Part shown: piece after piece, positions 1 to 6,634 of the stretch
Position numbering within the stretch: position 1 is the first letter of the stretch
Layout: each line of letters starts with the position of its first letter
Origin: an uncultured Bacteroidales bacterium
GTDB lineage: Bacteria; Bacteroidota; Bacteroidia; Bacteroidales; Paludibacteraceae
Length of the DNA stretch: 34,859 nucleotides
NCBI GenBank assembly: GCA_902774075.1
Contig: CACYGT010000012.1
Span: 1 to 34,859 of the forward strand
Direction of reading: 5' to 3'
Notes under the pieces: model-generated
Seen by the model: only the letters and a program-made list of their open reading frames with translations
The model's database searches: none
What the model was told of the DNA's origin: nothing
Position numbers and translations under genes: made by a program

Positions 1-1
1 A

Positions 2-163
2 CACACCCAGGCAACCGCCCTCGCTGATGCTGCCCTCGCCGACCCCGTACAACACGATTTCTGGCTCCATAAATGGCATCAGTCCTATTCCCTCGACGGA
101 AAACAATACAAAACTCTCCGCGGCTTCGTCATAGCCGCCTACCGTTCTCAGCTTGTCCCATAA
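2..163 (+). CDS. 3' end of an unidentified gene (5' truncated by window edge)
   Basis: An open frame runs in from the window edge and ends at a TAA at 161-163, giving 53 C-terminal residues. The peptide reads as real protein, with aromatic and charged clusters such as HDFWLHKWHQ and a helix-like end before the stop. I do not recognise the family and the visible part holds no catalytic motif. Eleven bases after the stop there is a perfect 7-bp hairpin (174-193), which may help end transcription although no T-run follows. It is the only plus-strand gene before 7894. Confidence 0.55.
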   Translation, partial: HTQATALADAALADPVQHDFWLHKWHQSYSLDGKQYKTLRGFVIAAYRSQLVP

Positions 164-496
164 TAGTCTAGTGCTCGCCGATGTTCCGGCGAGTGTCCTG
201 TGCCCGCGATTTTTATGAGCGGGTATGACTTCGTTTCTTTCAGGGCGATGCTATCCCGCTTTCTCGTTAGCTCGCGGCATAGGCGGTGATCACTTATCGC
301 GCTTCGCCGGCACTCTCTCTACGTTCGTGCCGTATTCTTATCTCGCTTCGCTCGAACGAACTTCGCCCTCGCGTCCGTCAGAAAAATCGTCGCGTCTATG
401 CACGGCGCATTTATGCGTCGATTTCCTGACGCCCCGCCCGCTTCGTGCTCAATGCGGACGGGGTTTAAAATGGGATATTCGTTACCTGTTAATATT
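164..496. other. Gene-free stretch rich in inverted repeats
   Basis: No convincing gene lies here. The stretch is much richer in G+C than the gene that follows it and carries several potential hairpins. CTCGCCG (174-180) pairs with CGGCGAG (187-193). CCCGC (203-207) pairs with GCGGG (219-223). A long imperfect stem occupies 376-431. CCCCGCCCGC (432-441) pairs with GCGGACGGGG (454-463) with one mismatch, followed by TTTAAAA. The last could serve as a weak plus-strand terminator. The stretch could be a structured RNA, a genomic repeat or a decayed gene; the sequence alone does not decide. Confidence 0.5.
376..431. repeat. Imperfect inverted repeat / hairpin
   Basis: CGTCAG at 376-381 is mirrored by CTGACG at 426-431, and the arms continue inward (AAATCG against CGATTT, then CGC and ATGC blocks) with several mismatches and one bulge around the loop ACGGC (402-406). 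The pairing spans about 25 bases per arm. There is no gene on either side close enough to make it an obvious attenuator. Function unknown. Confidence 0.5.
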
Positions 497-1192
497 TTAC
501 AGATTCCCTATTCTTAAGAAGAATTGAGAATCTTCATTGTCTCTAATTAAATTTTCTCTTATCCCCTTACAGATTATTTGAATTTGGTCTATAGATAAGG
601 TATCTTTTGGAGAAACTTTGATGACATCATCAGTATGACCAATAGGCAATAATGTTAGCTTTGTAGATACATTATAATCTACTAGAGTTATATTCATTGT
701 TAGTCCAGAATAGTTACTGAATTTTTCAACAATGCATAGAGAATTTCCCAATTGAGCTTTCGAATCATTTTTCAATAATTGAAACATTAGATTTTCAATT
801 TGGTAGTCTGTAAATGAATAATTTCCAGCAGCATATTGCATTGGTCCAGCATGTGTAACAGAAGCTTCTCCGGAATATGTAGTTTCAATGGTATATCCTC
901 CTAATTTTAAAACAGCGTTGTCTTTTCCTATGGCATTTTTTAAGTTCTTTAAAGAATTAATAGCAGCAGTTGTCCCTGTACCAAGTTGTAACGTAGCTAC
1001 TTTGTTTTCATATTGATTGTCACTATGGATAGTTAGAGTCATTTTTTGAGTTTTTTTATTTATAGTAATATCCATGTGTCCAACAAAAACATACTCATAT
1101 GGAGAATCTGAAGTTTGTGTGGTCGGTATTTGTCCGTTAACCATTCCTAAAAAACACAAACATAAAATTTTGAATGCAATAAATCTTTTCAT
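497..1192 (-). CDS. Secreted protein of unknown function, A+T-rich gene
   Basis: The 231-residue protein starts with a clear signal peptide (MKRFIAFKILCLCFLGMVNG) with likely cleavage before QIPTT; there is no lipobox. The mature part is rich in Asn, Thr, Ser and beta-type sequence (for example HMDITINKKTQKMTLTIHSD) and has no motif I recognise. It probably acts in the periplasm or at the cell surface. The DNA is markedly A+T-rich: bases 601-660 hold only 20 G/C in 60, whereas the neighbouring genes look near balance. This suggests recent acquisition or weak selection. It stands alone, flanked on both sides by inverted-repeat DNA. The ATG at 1192 is chosen because the signal peptide begins there. 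Confidence 0.75.
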   Translation of the reverse strand: MKRFIAFKILCLCFLGMVNGQIPTTQTSDSPYEYVFVGHMDITINKKTQKMTLTIHSDNQYENKVATLQLGTGTTAAINSLKNLKNAIGKDNAVLKLGGYTIETTYSGEASVTHAGPMQYAAGNYSFTDYQIENLMFQLLKNDSKAQLGNSLCIVEKFSNYSGLTMNITLVDYNVSTKLTLLPIGHTDDVIKVSPKDTLSIDQIQIICKGIRENLIRDNEDSQFFLRIGNL

Positions 1193-1204
1193 AAAAATAA
1201 ATTT

Positions 1205-1236
1205 TAAAGTTATACTTATACAAAAACGTGAGCCAA
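1205..1236 (-). promoter_or_regulatory. Weak candidate promoter for the A+T-rich secreted gene
   Basis: On the minus strand TTGG, 20 bases, then TAACTTTA resembles the Bacteroidota consensus TTTG-N20-TAnnTTTG but has mismatches in both boxes. It would place the transcript start a few bases before the ATG at 1192. Only the position and spacing favour it. Confidence 0.3.
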
Positions 1237-1245
1237 CTGCTATCG

Positions 1246-1360
1246 GTTCATTCGGGCTACCACACCCACAGTTTCCAAATATGCAGAAAAGCCCACGTCG
1301 TAAACGTGAGCGTTTCGCCTATTCTCGGAAAACTGTTATTCAAATTGTGGTAGTATGAAC
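1246..1360. repeat. Long imperfect inverted repeat (about 115 bases)
   Basis: Four pairs of arms nest in order. GTTCAT (1246-1251) pairs with ATGAAC (1355-1360). CTACCACA (1257-1264) pairs with TGTGGTAG (1346-1353). CAGTTTCC (1269-1276) pairs with GGAAAACTG (1327-1335) with one bulge. GAAAAGCCCACG (1286-1297) pairs with CGTGAGCGTTTC (1305-1316) at 10 of 12 positions, around the loop TCGTAAA. Such colinear nesting is unlikely by chance. It lies between two minus-strand genes, before the A+T-rich gene. It could be a structured RNA, a small non-autonomous mobile element or a recombination site. Confidence 0.6.
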
Positions 1361-1398
1361 GAATCCTCAAATAAAGCAAACGCTTATTTTATCATGTA

Positions 1399-1414
1399 GC
1401 GCAACGCCTTGCGC
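1399..1414. terminator. Small perfect hairpin downstream of the small unknown gene
   Basis: GCGCAA (1399-1404) and TTGCGC (1409-1414) pair around a 4-base loop. It sits 38 bases after the end of the minus-strand gene at 1452. No T-run follows on the minus strand, so factor-independent termination is uncertain. Confidence 0.3.
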
Positions 1415-1451
1415 TTGTCCTTGCTGTTTTACGTCGGCAAGCGACGATGGT

Positions 1452-1913
1452 TTATAGATCGCCCGACCAGCCGTGACCTAAGTCCCAATGTTCGTCATAA
1501 CGGAACTCAAAATACGGCAAGGCGAAATATTTCTCTATCAGTTCTGTCAGTTCGGGTTCAATATCTTTTGCCCATTGACCGACAAAGACGATAAACTTAT
1601 CGATATTCCAAGCGACGCGTCCCCGCGGTACCTGTGTATAATCACCGGTGAACTTCGTCGGTTCATGGTTAGCCAACGCGCGGAAATACTGCTTTTGCCA
1701 AATCTGACGGTGTAGGGTCTGATAATTGATAAACGGCAAACCTTTATCTGCTGCCTCCTCGACCATCTTGGGCGTCAATTCTTTTTTATACACACCAAAG
1801 AAGTCATGTTCTTCCGAATCATACCAGAAGATACCTACGGCCGGCATAGGCTCATCAAAAGACTTCATATCCGCCATGATTTTCTCTTTCTCACTATGTG
1901 ATAAAGTAGTCAT
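1452..1913 (-). CDS. Cytoplasmic protein of unknown function (153 aa)
   Basis: The protein has no signal peptide or membrane segment and is rich in acidic and aromatic residues. It ends in a motif-like stretch, DEHWDLGHGWS, that I associate loosely with uncharacterised Bacteroidales proteins, but I cannot name a family. A further upstream in-frame ATG at 1934 overlaps the -7 box of the promoter at 1932-1963, so it would not be transcribed whole; the ATG at 1913 (MTTLSHSEK) is the better start. The gene is monocistronic: its own promoter is upstream and the regulator gene at 2010 ends in a terminator before it. Function unknown. Confidence 0.75.
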   Translation of the reverse strand: MTTLSHSEKEKIMADMKSFDEPMPAVGIFWYDSEEHDFFGVYKKELTPKMVEEAADKGLPFINYQTLHRQIWQKQYFRALANHEPTKFTGDYTQVPRGRVAWNIDKFIVFVGQWAKDIEPELTELIEKYFALPYFEFRYDEHWDLGHGWSGDL

Positions 1914-1931
1914 AATTTCAATTTTGCGGTG

Positions 1932-1963
1932 CAAAATTACACAAAAAAAATGACATATGCAAG
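1932..1963 (-). promoter_or_regulatory. Bacteroidota-type promoter for the 1452-1913 gene
   Basis: Minus-strand CTTG (1960-1963), exactly 20 bases, then TAATTTTG (1932-1939). The -7 box matches TAnnTTTG fully and the -33 box differs by one base. The transcript would start near 1925, a dozen bases before the ATG at 1913. The -33 box lies in the loop of the terminator of the preceding gene. Confidence 0.65.
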
Positions 1964-1980
1964 AGATATGTCACTTTTTT
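1943..1980 (-). terminator. Intrinsic terminator of the lipoprotein/LuxR operon
   Basis: TGACATAT (1951-1958) pairs with ATATGTCA (1966-1973) around a 7-base loop, with A-runs and T-runs extending both sides. Read on the minus strand the hairpin is followed by eight T. It lies 30 bases after the stop of the regulator gene at 2010. The symmetry also makes it usable on the plus strand, but no plus-strand gene ends here. Confidence 0.8.
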
Positions 1981-2009
1981 GTTATTTTTCGAGATAAAAT
2001 TCCTTGATA

Positions 2010-3248
2010 CTATCGCAAAATTATCTTTTGTAGTTTCTCTTGTAGTTGTCCGCCAGATACTCCGAGTTTATGGGCGGTGAGGTCTTTGAGTTTGCCGATA
2101 CTCTTGGGCGAGCAGTTAAGCATTTCGGCAATCTCTTTATGGCTCAAACCGATGAGAACCAATACGCAGATACGGATGTCCTGCTCGTTCAAACCTTGTT
2201 CCTGCAGTTTGGCGGCAAAGGCATTAAAACGCTTGTCTATCTGCGTGTAGAAGGATTGAAAATCAGTCCATTCCAATTCGCTCCGCAGATCTTCAACTTC
2301 TTGCAGATGACGGATATTCTGCTCCAATTCAAACCGACGTGTCTGCTCAAACTGCGATTTCTGAGTATGTAAACGATGTTGCTTTTTCGCAATAAGTGCT
2401 GCCCACACCAACAGCCCGATACCTAAAACGATCAACAGAATAATCTTCCACGGCTTTGTCTTTTCTTGTGGCACCAAATCCTGTTTGAGTATCTCCACCG
2501 CCTTGACCAGTTCGCCATGTCGCTCTTTGATGGCTTTTTGCACGTCGGCACGCTCGGAAGAAAGAGCCAGGATACGCTCTTTGTTAGCCGTGCTATCGTT
2601 GTGCGTCAGGATATAATAGAGGTCATCCAATGCAAACAGGTTCGCTGTGCGCGGCAGGAGTAGTTGCGCATAATACGTCGCCGAATCATCTATTTGTAAA
2701 AAGGAGAATGCCTGCGCACGAAGCGTAAGGAGATACTCATTCGCCGGAGGCGTGGTATAGACAAGCACCGAGTCATATTCCTTCGCAAACAGACACGCTG
2801 CGGCTCTGCTTTCCCGCACTTTCTCCAACAACGGCTCCTGCGGATAGATCCTTACCGCCTTTTCCACAAGTGCCAAAGCGCTGTCTTTATGCCCCATCGC
2901 CGCCTGTTCCCAGGCCATATTATTAAGCGCGTAGGCGTAAGCTAACGTGTCGTTTGTCTTTTCGAAATGCGCGGCACTCATCGAATAGACGGCAAAAGCC
3001 GTTTCATGGTCATTCTCTTGCCGGCACATGTTCGCCATGTTCGAATATACGCGTCCCAATAACGCTTCATCGTCCGTCTCACTATGCGCAGCCTCAATGA
3101 AAGTCTGCATGGCTTCCACCTGTTTGCCTTCTTCGCGCAACGTGCGTCCTTGTTGATATAACGCAAGCGTGTCCTCCTTCTCACGAGAAGAACAACCCGC
3201 TATGATTAGGCATAAAATGATGAGCCATGTGTATTCCCTTCTTCTCAT
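2010..3248 (-). CDS. Membrane-tethered TPR / LuxR-type HTH regulator with lipobox
   Basis: The 412-residue protein has four parts. A lipoprotein-type signal ends in IIAGC with Cys19. A helical TPR-like region covers about 25-250. One transmembrane segment lies at about 267-287, followed by a coiled coil (about 290-330). A LuxR/GerE-type helix-turn-helix lies at about 352-400, with GLSHKEIAEMLNCSPKSI as its core. The inferred topology puts the TPR part in the periplasm, anchored at both ends, and the HTH in the cytoplasm, so it would sense outside and act on DNA directly. It has no kinase or receiver domain. Its ATG overlaps the stop of the lipoprotein gene before it (ATGA), so the two are co-translated and likely function together. 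Its target genes are not evident; autoregulation of the operon is plausible. Confidence 0.8.
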   Translation of the reverse strand: MRRREYTWLIILCLIIAGCSSREKEDTLALYQQGRTLREEGKQVEAMQTFIEAAHSETDDEALLGRVYSNMANMCRQENDHETAFAVYSMSAAHFEKTNDTLAYAYALNNMAWEQAAMGHKDSALALVEKAVRIYPQEPLLEKVRESRAAACLFAKEYDSVLVYTTPPANEYLLTLRAQAFSFLQIDDSATYYAQLLLPRTANLFALDDLYYILTHNDSTANKERILALSSERADVQKAIKERHGELVKAVEILKQDLVPQEKTKPWKIILLIVLGIGLLVWAALIAKKQHRLHTQKSQFEQTRRFELEQNIRHLQEVEDLRSELEWTDFQSFYTQIDKRFNAFAAKLQEQGLNEQDIRICVLVLIGLSHKEIAEMLNCSPKSIGKLKDLTAHKLGVSGGQLQEKLQKIILR

Positions 3249-4102
3249 CTTATTTGCCGGTATTCTTGCGTTTTAATGTCCGTCCAATGGTGTTTGGAAT
3301 CCCATAACATGGTAGGCTTTTGATTTGGATCGGTTGGATCTACGGTCGAGGATCCGGGATCATCACCACTGTCCGGGATAGGCCCCCAGAAAGGAGTAGC
3401 TGTATATTCAGCGTCATAGGTTATATATAACATTCCCTTATAGCGCATGTAGCGCACCTCTACCGCTTTCGGTTTGTTATATCGGAGATAATAGTCACCT
3501 ATCTCTTTCAGCTCATCTACCACTACCTGTTTCAAGGCTTCTTCATACCCGGCTCTGTTTCCTTCTATGTACATATTTGTTGAATCTACGGTAAATGAAA
3601 CGGACCGTGGATCTTCCAATCCGTAATAAAGGTAGGCACTCCAATAATATGGATTCGCGCACGCATTACTATTTGCGAAGTCAGACCATTTGCGGAATTC
3701 GTTCAGAGCTTCCGAGGTATTATTTGGGAACAACATACTACGAAAGGCATAAAGGGTATCGTTTCTCATGCCGATAGTTATCCATTCGTCAAAATTATAA
3801 TCTTTTTCCGATGTCTCTTTTTCTCCTCGCACAAAATATCTTACCTCATCATACCTGTTATTTGGATTTAATGAGTACGTTGCCAAACGCCAACTATTTC
3901 TCGGGGCATGTGCTTCGTCAGATTCTATAAACCCGTTTTGTCGGAGCGTTTTAAGTGCTTTCTGATAGTTTGTGCCTAAAATGACCTCGGATAATTGAGG
4001 AAGTGTGTCATGTCGAGGCTCAAGCGATCCTTCGTTTTCGCAACTAGTAGATGCTACTAATACGATTGCAACAATCACCAACATAATGAGTTTTGTCTTC
4101 AT
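3245..4102 (-). CDS. Lipoprotein of unknown function paired with the LuxR regulator
   Basis: A 285-residue protein with a lipoprotein signal (LVASTSC, Cys21 acylated). The mature part is rich in Tyr and Asn and has no family I recognise. A Pro/Asp/Gly-rich linker lies near residues 242-260 (PDSGDDPGSSTVDPTDP), before a short C-terminal segment. It should sit on the periplasmic or outer surface of a membrane. Its stop overlaps the start of the TPR/HTH regulator by four bases and the pair shares the promoter at 4175-4206. By inference it may be a ligand-binding partner or input protein for that regulator. There is no direct sequence evidence for this. Confidence 0.7.
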   Translation of the reverse strand: MKTKLIMLVIVAIVLVASTSCENEGSLEPRHDTLPQLSEVILGTNYQKALKTLRQNGFIESDEAHAPRNSWRLATYSLNPNNRYDEVRYFVRGEKETSEKDYNFDEWITIGMRNDTLYAFRSMLFPNNTSEALNEFRKWSDFANSNACANPYYWSAYLYYGLEDPRSVSFTVDSTNMYIEGNRAGYEEALKQVVVDELKEIGDYYLRYNKPKAVEVRYMRYKGMLYITYDAEYTATPFWGPIPDSGDDPGSSTVDPTDPNQKPTMLWDSKHHWTDIKTQEYRQIR

Positions 4103-4174
4103 AATTCCATTTCTTTAAATTACACTCGCATATTCATTTCTGCGGGAAGTGAACCCGTCTTTCAAAATCGAGTG

Positions 4175-4206
4175 CAAAATTACTGCTTTTTACGGATAGG
4201 TGCAAG
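4175..4206 (-). promoter_or_regulatory. Bacteroidota-type promoter for the lipoprotein/LuxR operon
   Basis: Minus-strand CTTG (4203-4206), exactly 20 bases, then TAATTTTG (4175-4182). The predicted start near 4168 leaves a leader of about 65 bases before the ATG at 4102. A possible small hairpin, ACGGGTTC with GAACCCGT-like symmetry, sits in the leader near 4150-4160. Confidence 0.65.
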
Positions 4207-4302
4207 AAAATGCATTTGAAAAACGTATAATGCAATAAGCTGGTATTCTGTTATTTATGAATAATGGTGTTTGAAATGTGTGTTTTTTGTATCCAACAAC
4301 CC

Positions 4303-5547
4303 TCATTTTTTTATTCCCATGGAAGGAAAAATGCTGTCATTTTGTGCGTTGTCGTCTTGGTAGATAAGACGAATACTATCGCAAACGCTGCGGGGATTGC
4401 GGAGGAGGGGACGGGTGGAGTAGAAGCACTCGCCGGAGATTTCGGGGATAGTGCGGTTGAGGTGCATCTGGCGGGTGATTTCGTTGCCTTGCGCCCAAGG
4501 GGTGTTTTTCTTAGCGCCTTCGAGCCGATAAGGCGCCATACCGATATAAAGTTTGCAGTTGGTGCCGCGTACTTCATTTGCCCACCAATGTGCAAGGATC
4601 TCATAATCAGCGGCTTGCTTGCCTATCTCCCAATATAACTGCGGTAGGATATAGTCTATCCAACCTTCGCGAATCCAGAGTCGGATATCGGCATAGAGGT
4701 CGTCATAATTGGTGATGCCGGCGGTTGTGGCGCTACCTGTGGAATCGACGTTTGCGTTGCGCCAGACGCCGAAGGGCGAGATACCAAACTCCACTTCCGG
4801 CTTGCATTCTTTGATCGTACGGGAGATGTCTTGAATGGCCAGATTGACATTGTTACGTCGCCATTCACGGATATCCTCAAAGCCCCGCGGGTAGCGTTTA
4901 AACGTCTCATTGTCAGGTATCTGTTTGTTGCCGACGGGATAGGGGTAGAAATAGTCGTCCATATGGATCGCCTGGATGTCATAGCGCGAGACGATGTCTT
5001 GGACGACCATGCAGATCCACTCCCGTGTCTCGTCTAATCCCGGGTCAAAATACCACTGTTTGTTGTACTCCCAGAACCACTCGCGATGTTTGCGCCACAC
5101 ATGCTCTGCACATATCATGGATGTGTCGGTCTTGGCGAGGTTGACGCGGTAGGGGTTGAGCCACACATGTACCTCCATGTTCCGCGCATGTGCCTCTTTG
5201 ATCGTCCACTCCAGCGGGTCCCAAGGTTCTTGTTCGCCCCAACTGCCTTGTGTTCCTGTCAACCAATGACTAACAGGCTCTAACTCGCTGTCATACAGAG
5301 CGTCGGCTGTCGGGCGAACTTGCAGAATAATGGCGTTCAGACCTAAGCTTTGGAGCTGGTCCAAGATGCTGTGCATCTCCGCTTTCTGCATGTCGGTATT
5401 GCCCACCGCCTCTACCGACGGAAAGTCAATATTCGCGACGGTAGCTATCCACGCGCCGCGGAAGGAAATCGGACCGCTTTCAGCTGACAGAGTACAGACC
5501 GCTAGCGCTGACAGAATACAGACGAATATGTTACGCAATTTGGCCAT
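4303..5547 (-). CDS. Secreted GHL10-type (DUF187) glycosyl hydrolase-like protein
   Basis: A 414-residue protein with a signal peptide (about 1-22) followed by a (beta/alpha)8 glycosidase-like domain. The family hallmarks are FRGAWIATVANIDFPS near residue 29, LQVRPTADALY near 75, VWLNPYR near 128 and HMDDYFYPYP at 195-204. This matches the DUF187/GHL10 group that includes YngK and YddW. Members are thought to act on polysaccharides in the periplasm or outside; the substrate is not established. Length is full for the family. The ATG lies 17 bases inside recF, so it is the last gene of the response regulator-recF operon. No clear intrinsic terminator was seen after it. Confidence 0.88.
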   Translation of the reverse strand: MAKLRNIFVCILSALAVCTLSAESGPISFRGAWIATVANIDFPSVEAVGNTDMQKAEMHSILDQLQSLGLNAIILQVRPTADALYDSELEPVSHWLTGTQGSWGEQEPWDPLEWTIKEAHARNMEVHVWLNPYRVNLAKTDTSMICAEHVWRKHREWFWEYNKQWYFDPGLDETREWICMVVQDIVSRYDIQAIHMDDYFYPYPVGNKQIPDNETFKRYPRGFEDIREWRRNNVNLAIQDISRTIKECKPEVEFGISPFGVWRNANVDSTGSATTAGITNYDDLYADIRLWIREGWIDYILPQLYWEIGKQAADYEILAHWWANEVRGTNCKLYIGMAPYRLEGAKKNTPWAQGNEITRQMHLNRTIPEISGECFYSTRPLLRNPRSVCDSIRLIYQDDNAQNDSIFPSMGIKK

Positions 5548-6634
5548 TTTCTACATGGAAGATCTTTGCGTTCTCGTTGGGTTTGAGGATGTCGCTGAGG
5601 TGTTGGCGGTCGGTGTCGGTAACAAAGATCTGCCCGAAATCTTCGCCTTGTACCATGGTGACTATTCGTTCGACGCGCTCGCTATCCAGCCTGTCGAAGA
5701 TATCATCAAGGAGCAAGATGGGCTTGCCGATATAGAGCGCTTGCGCCAGTTTCATTGCCAACACGAAGGTGCGTTGCTGGCCTTGCGAGCCGACTTGTTT
5801 GAGCGGGTACTCGCCGAGCCGCATGTCGAGGTCATCTTTGTGGATACCTTGCGAAGTCCAGCCGAGGATCAGATCCCGTTGGCGGGTCTTGATATACGCT
5901 TCGCGTAAGTCGCGGTCTTGGAGTTGAGAAACATAGCGCAAATGGGGTGTCTCTGCCGACCCGCTAATCTGTGCGTACACCTTTTCAAAATACGGCTCGA
6001 AGTTCTCAAAGAATGCCGTGCGGGCTTTGAAGATATATTCTGCCGGCTCAATCATTTGCCATTCGAGTACTTCCAGCAAATCATCGGGCGGAAAACCCGT
6101 GTCGGCATATTGCTTGAGGAGCGCATTGCGTTGTTTGAGCAGGGCGTTATACTGCGTCAGATGCTCCAGATACTTGCGGTCCAACTGCGAAATCACAACG
6201 TCCATAAACCGGCGTCGCTCGTCGGAGCCTTCATCGATCAACTGCTGGTCACTTGGGCTAATCATCACCAAGGGTATCAGACCGATATGGTCGATCAATC
6301 GCTTGTAGTCTTTCTTGTCCTTGCGGAATTGTTTCTTGACGCCGCGTCTCAGCCCGCAGGAGATGGTGAAACCATTTACCATTTGGTCATTTACCATTTG
6401 GTCATTGGGTAGTTCATATTTGCCTTGTACCATCGCCATTTCTTCGCCGTGGGTGATGTTGAGAGAGTCTTGGGAAGTGAAAGCGGACTTGGCAAACGAG
6501 AGCAGGTATATAGCGTCGAGAACGTTCGTCTTGCCTTGTCCGTTGAGGCCCACAAAACAGTTGAGTTTGGGTGCAAACTCCAAACTCGCCTCGCGGATGT
6601 TGCGGTAGTTGAGTATGTTGAGCGATTTAAGCAT
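5531..6634 (-). CDS. recF: DNA replication and repair protein RecF
   Basis: A 367-residue SMC-like ATPase that loads RecA at single-strand gaps with RecO and RecR. Walker A is GLNGQGKTN (29-37), the ABC-type signature is GSQGQQRTFVLAMKLAQ, and Walker B is ILLLDDIFDRLD. The ATG at 6634 (MLKSLNILNYRNI) fits the family N-terminus; the reading frame stays open further upstream, but that part lies inside the response regulator gene and does not resemble RecF. The start overlaps the response regulator stop by 8 bases. Residues 77-87 contain an in-frame duplication (NDQMVNDQMVN) from a 15-bp tandem repeat. It is not beside dnaA or dnaN here. Confidence 0.95.
   Translation of the reverse strand: MLKSLNILNYRNIREASLEFAPKLNCFVGLNGQGKTNVLDAIYLLSFAKSAFTSQDSLNITHGEEMAMVQGKYELPNDQMVNDQMVNGFTISCGLRRGVKKQFRKDKKDYKRLIDHIGLIPLVMISPSDQQLIDEGSDERRRFMDVVISQLDRKYLEHLTQYNALLKQRNALLKQYADTGFPPDDLLEVLEWQMIEPAEYIFKARTAFFENFEPYFEKVYAQISGSAETPHLRYVSQLQDRDLREAYIKTRQRDLILGWTSQGIHKDDLDMRLGEYPLKQVGSQGQQRTFVLAMKLAQALYIGKPILLLDDIFDRLDSERVERIVTMVQGEDFGQIFVTDTDRQHLSDILKPNENAKIFHVENGQIA
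6375..6404. repeat. Perfect 15-bp tandem duplication inside recF
   Basis: TTTACCATTTGGTCA occurs twice back to back (6375-6389 and 6390-6404). Being a multiple of three it keeps the frame and duplicates five residues in a surface-loop position of RecF. Copy number may vary between strains by slippage. Confidence 0.9.

Noticed and set aside
225..527. 100-codon plus-strand open frame in the first intergenic stretch
   Set aside because: Composition is Ser/Arg/Leu-rich without domain, signal or promoter; the region is full of inverted repeats and the frame runs into the opposite gene.
1236..1265. tRNA-like TTC arm (GGTTCATTC) before CTACCACA
   Set aside because: No acceptor, D or anticodon stems fit around it; the bases are explained by the nested inverted repeat.
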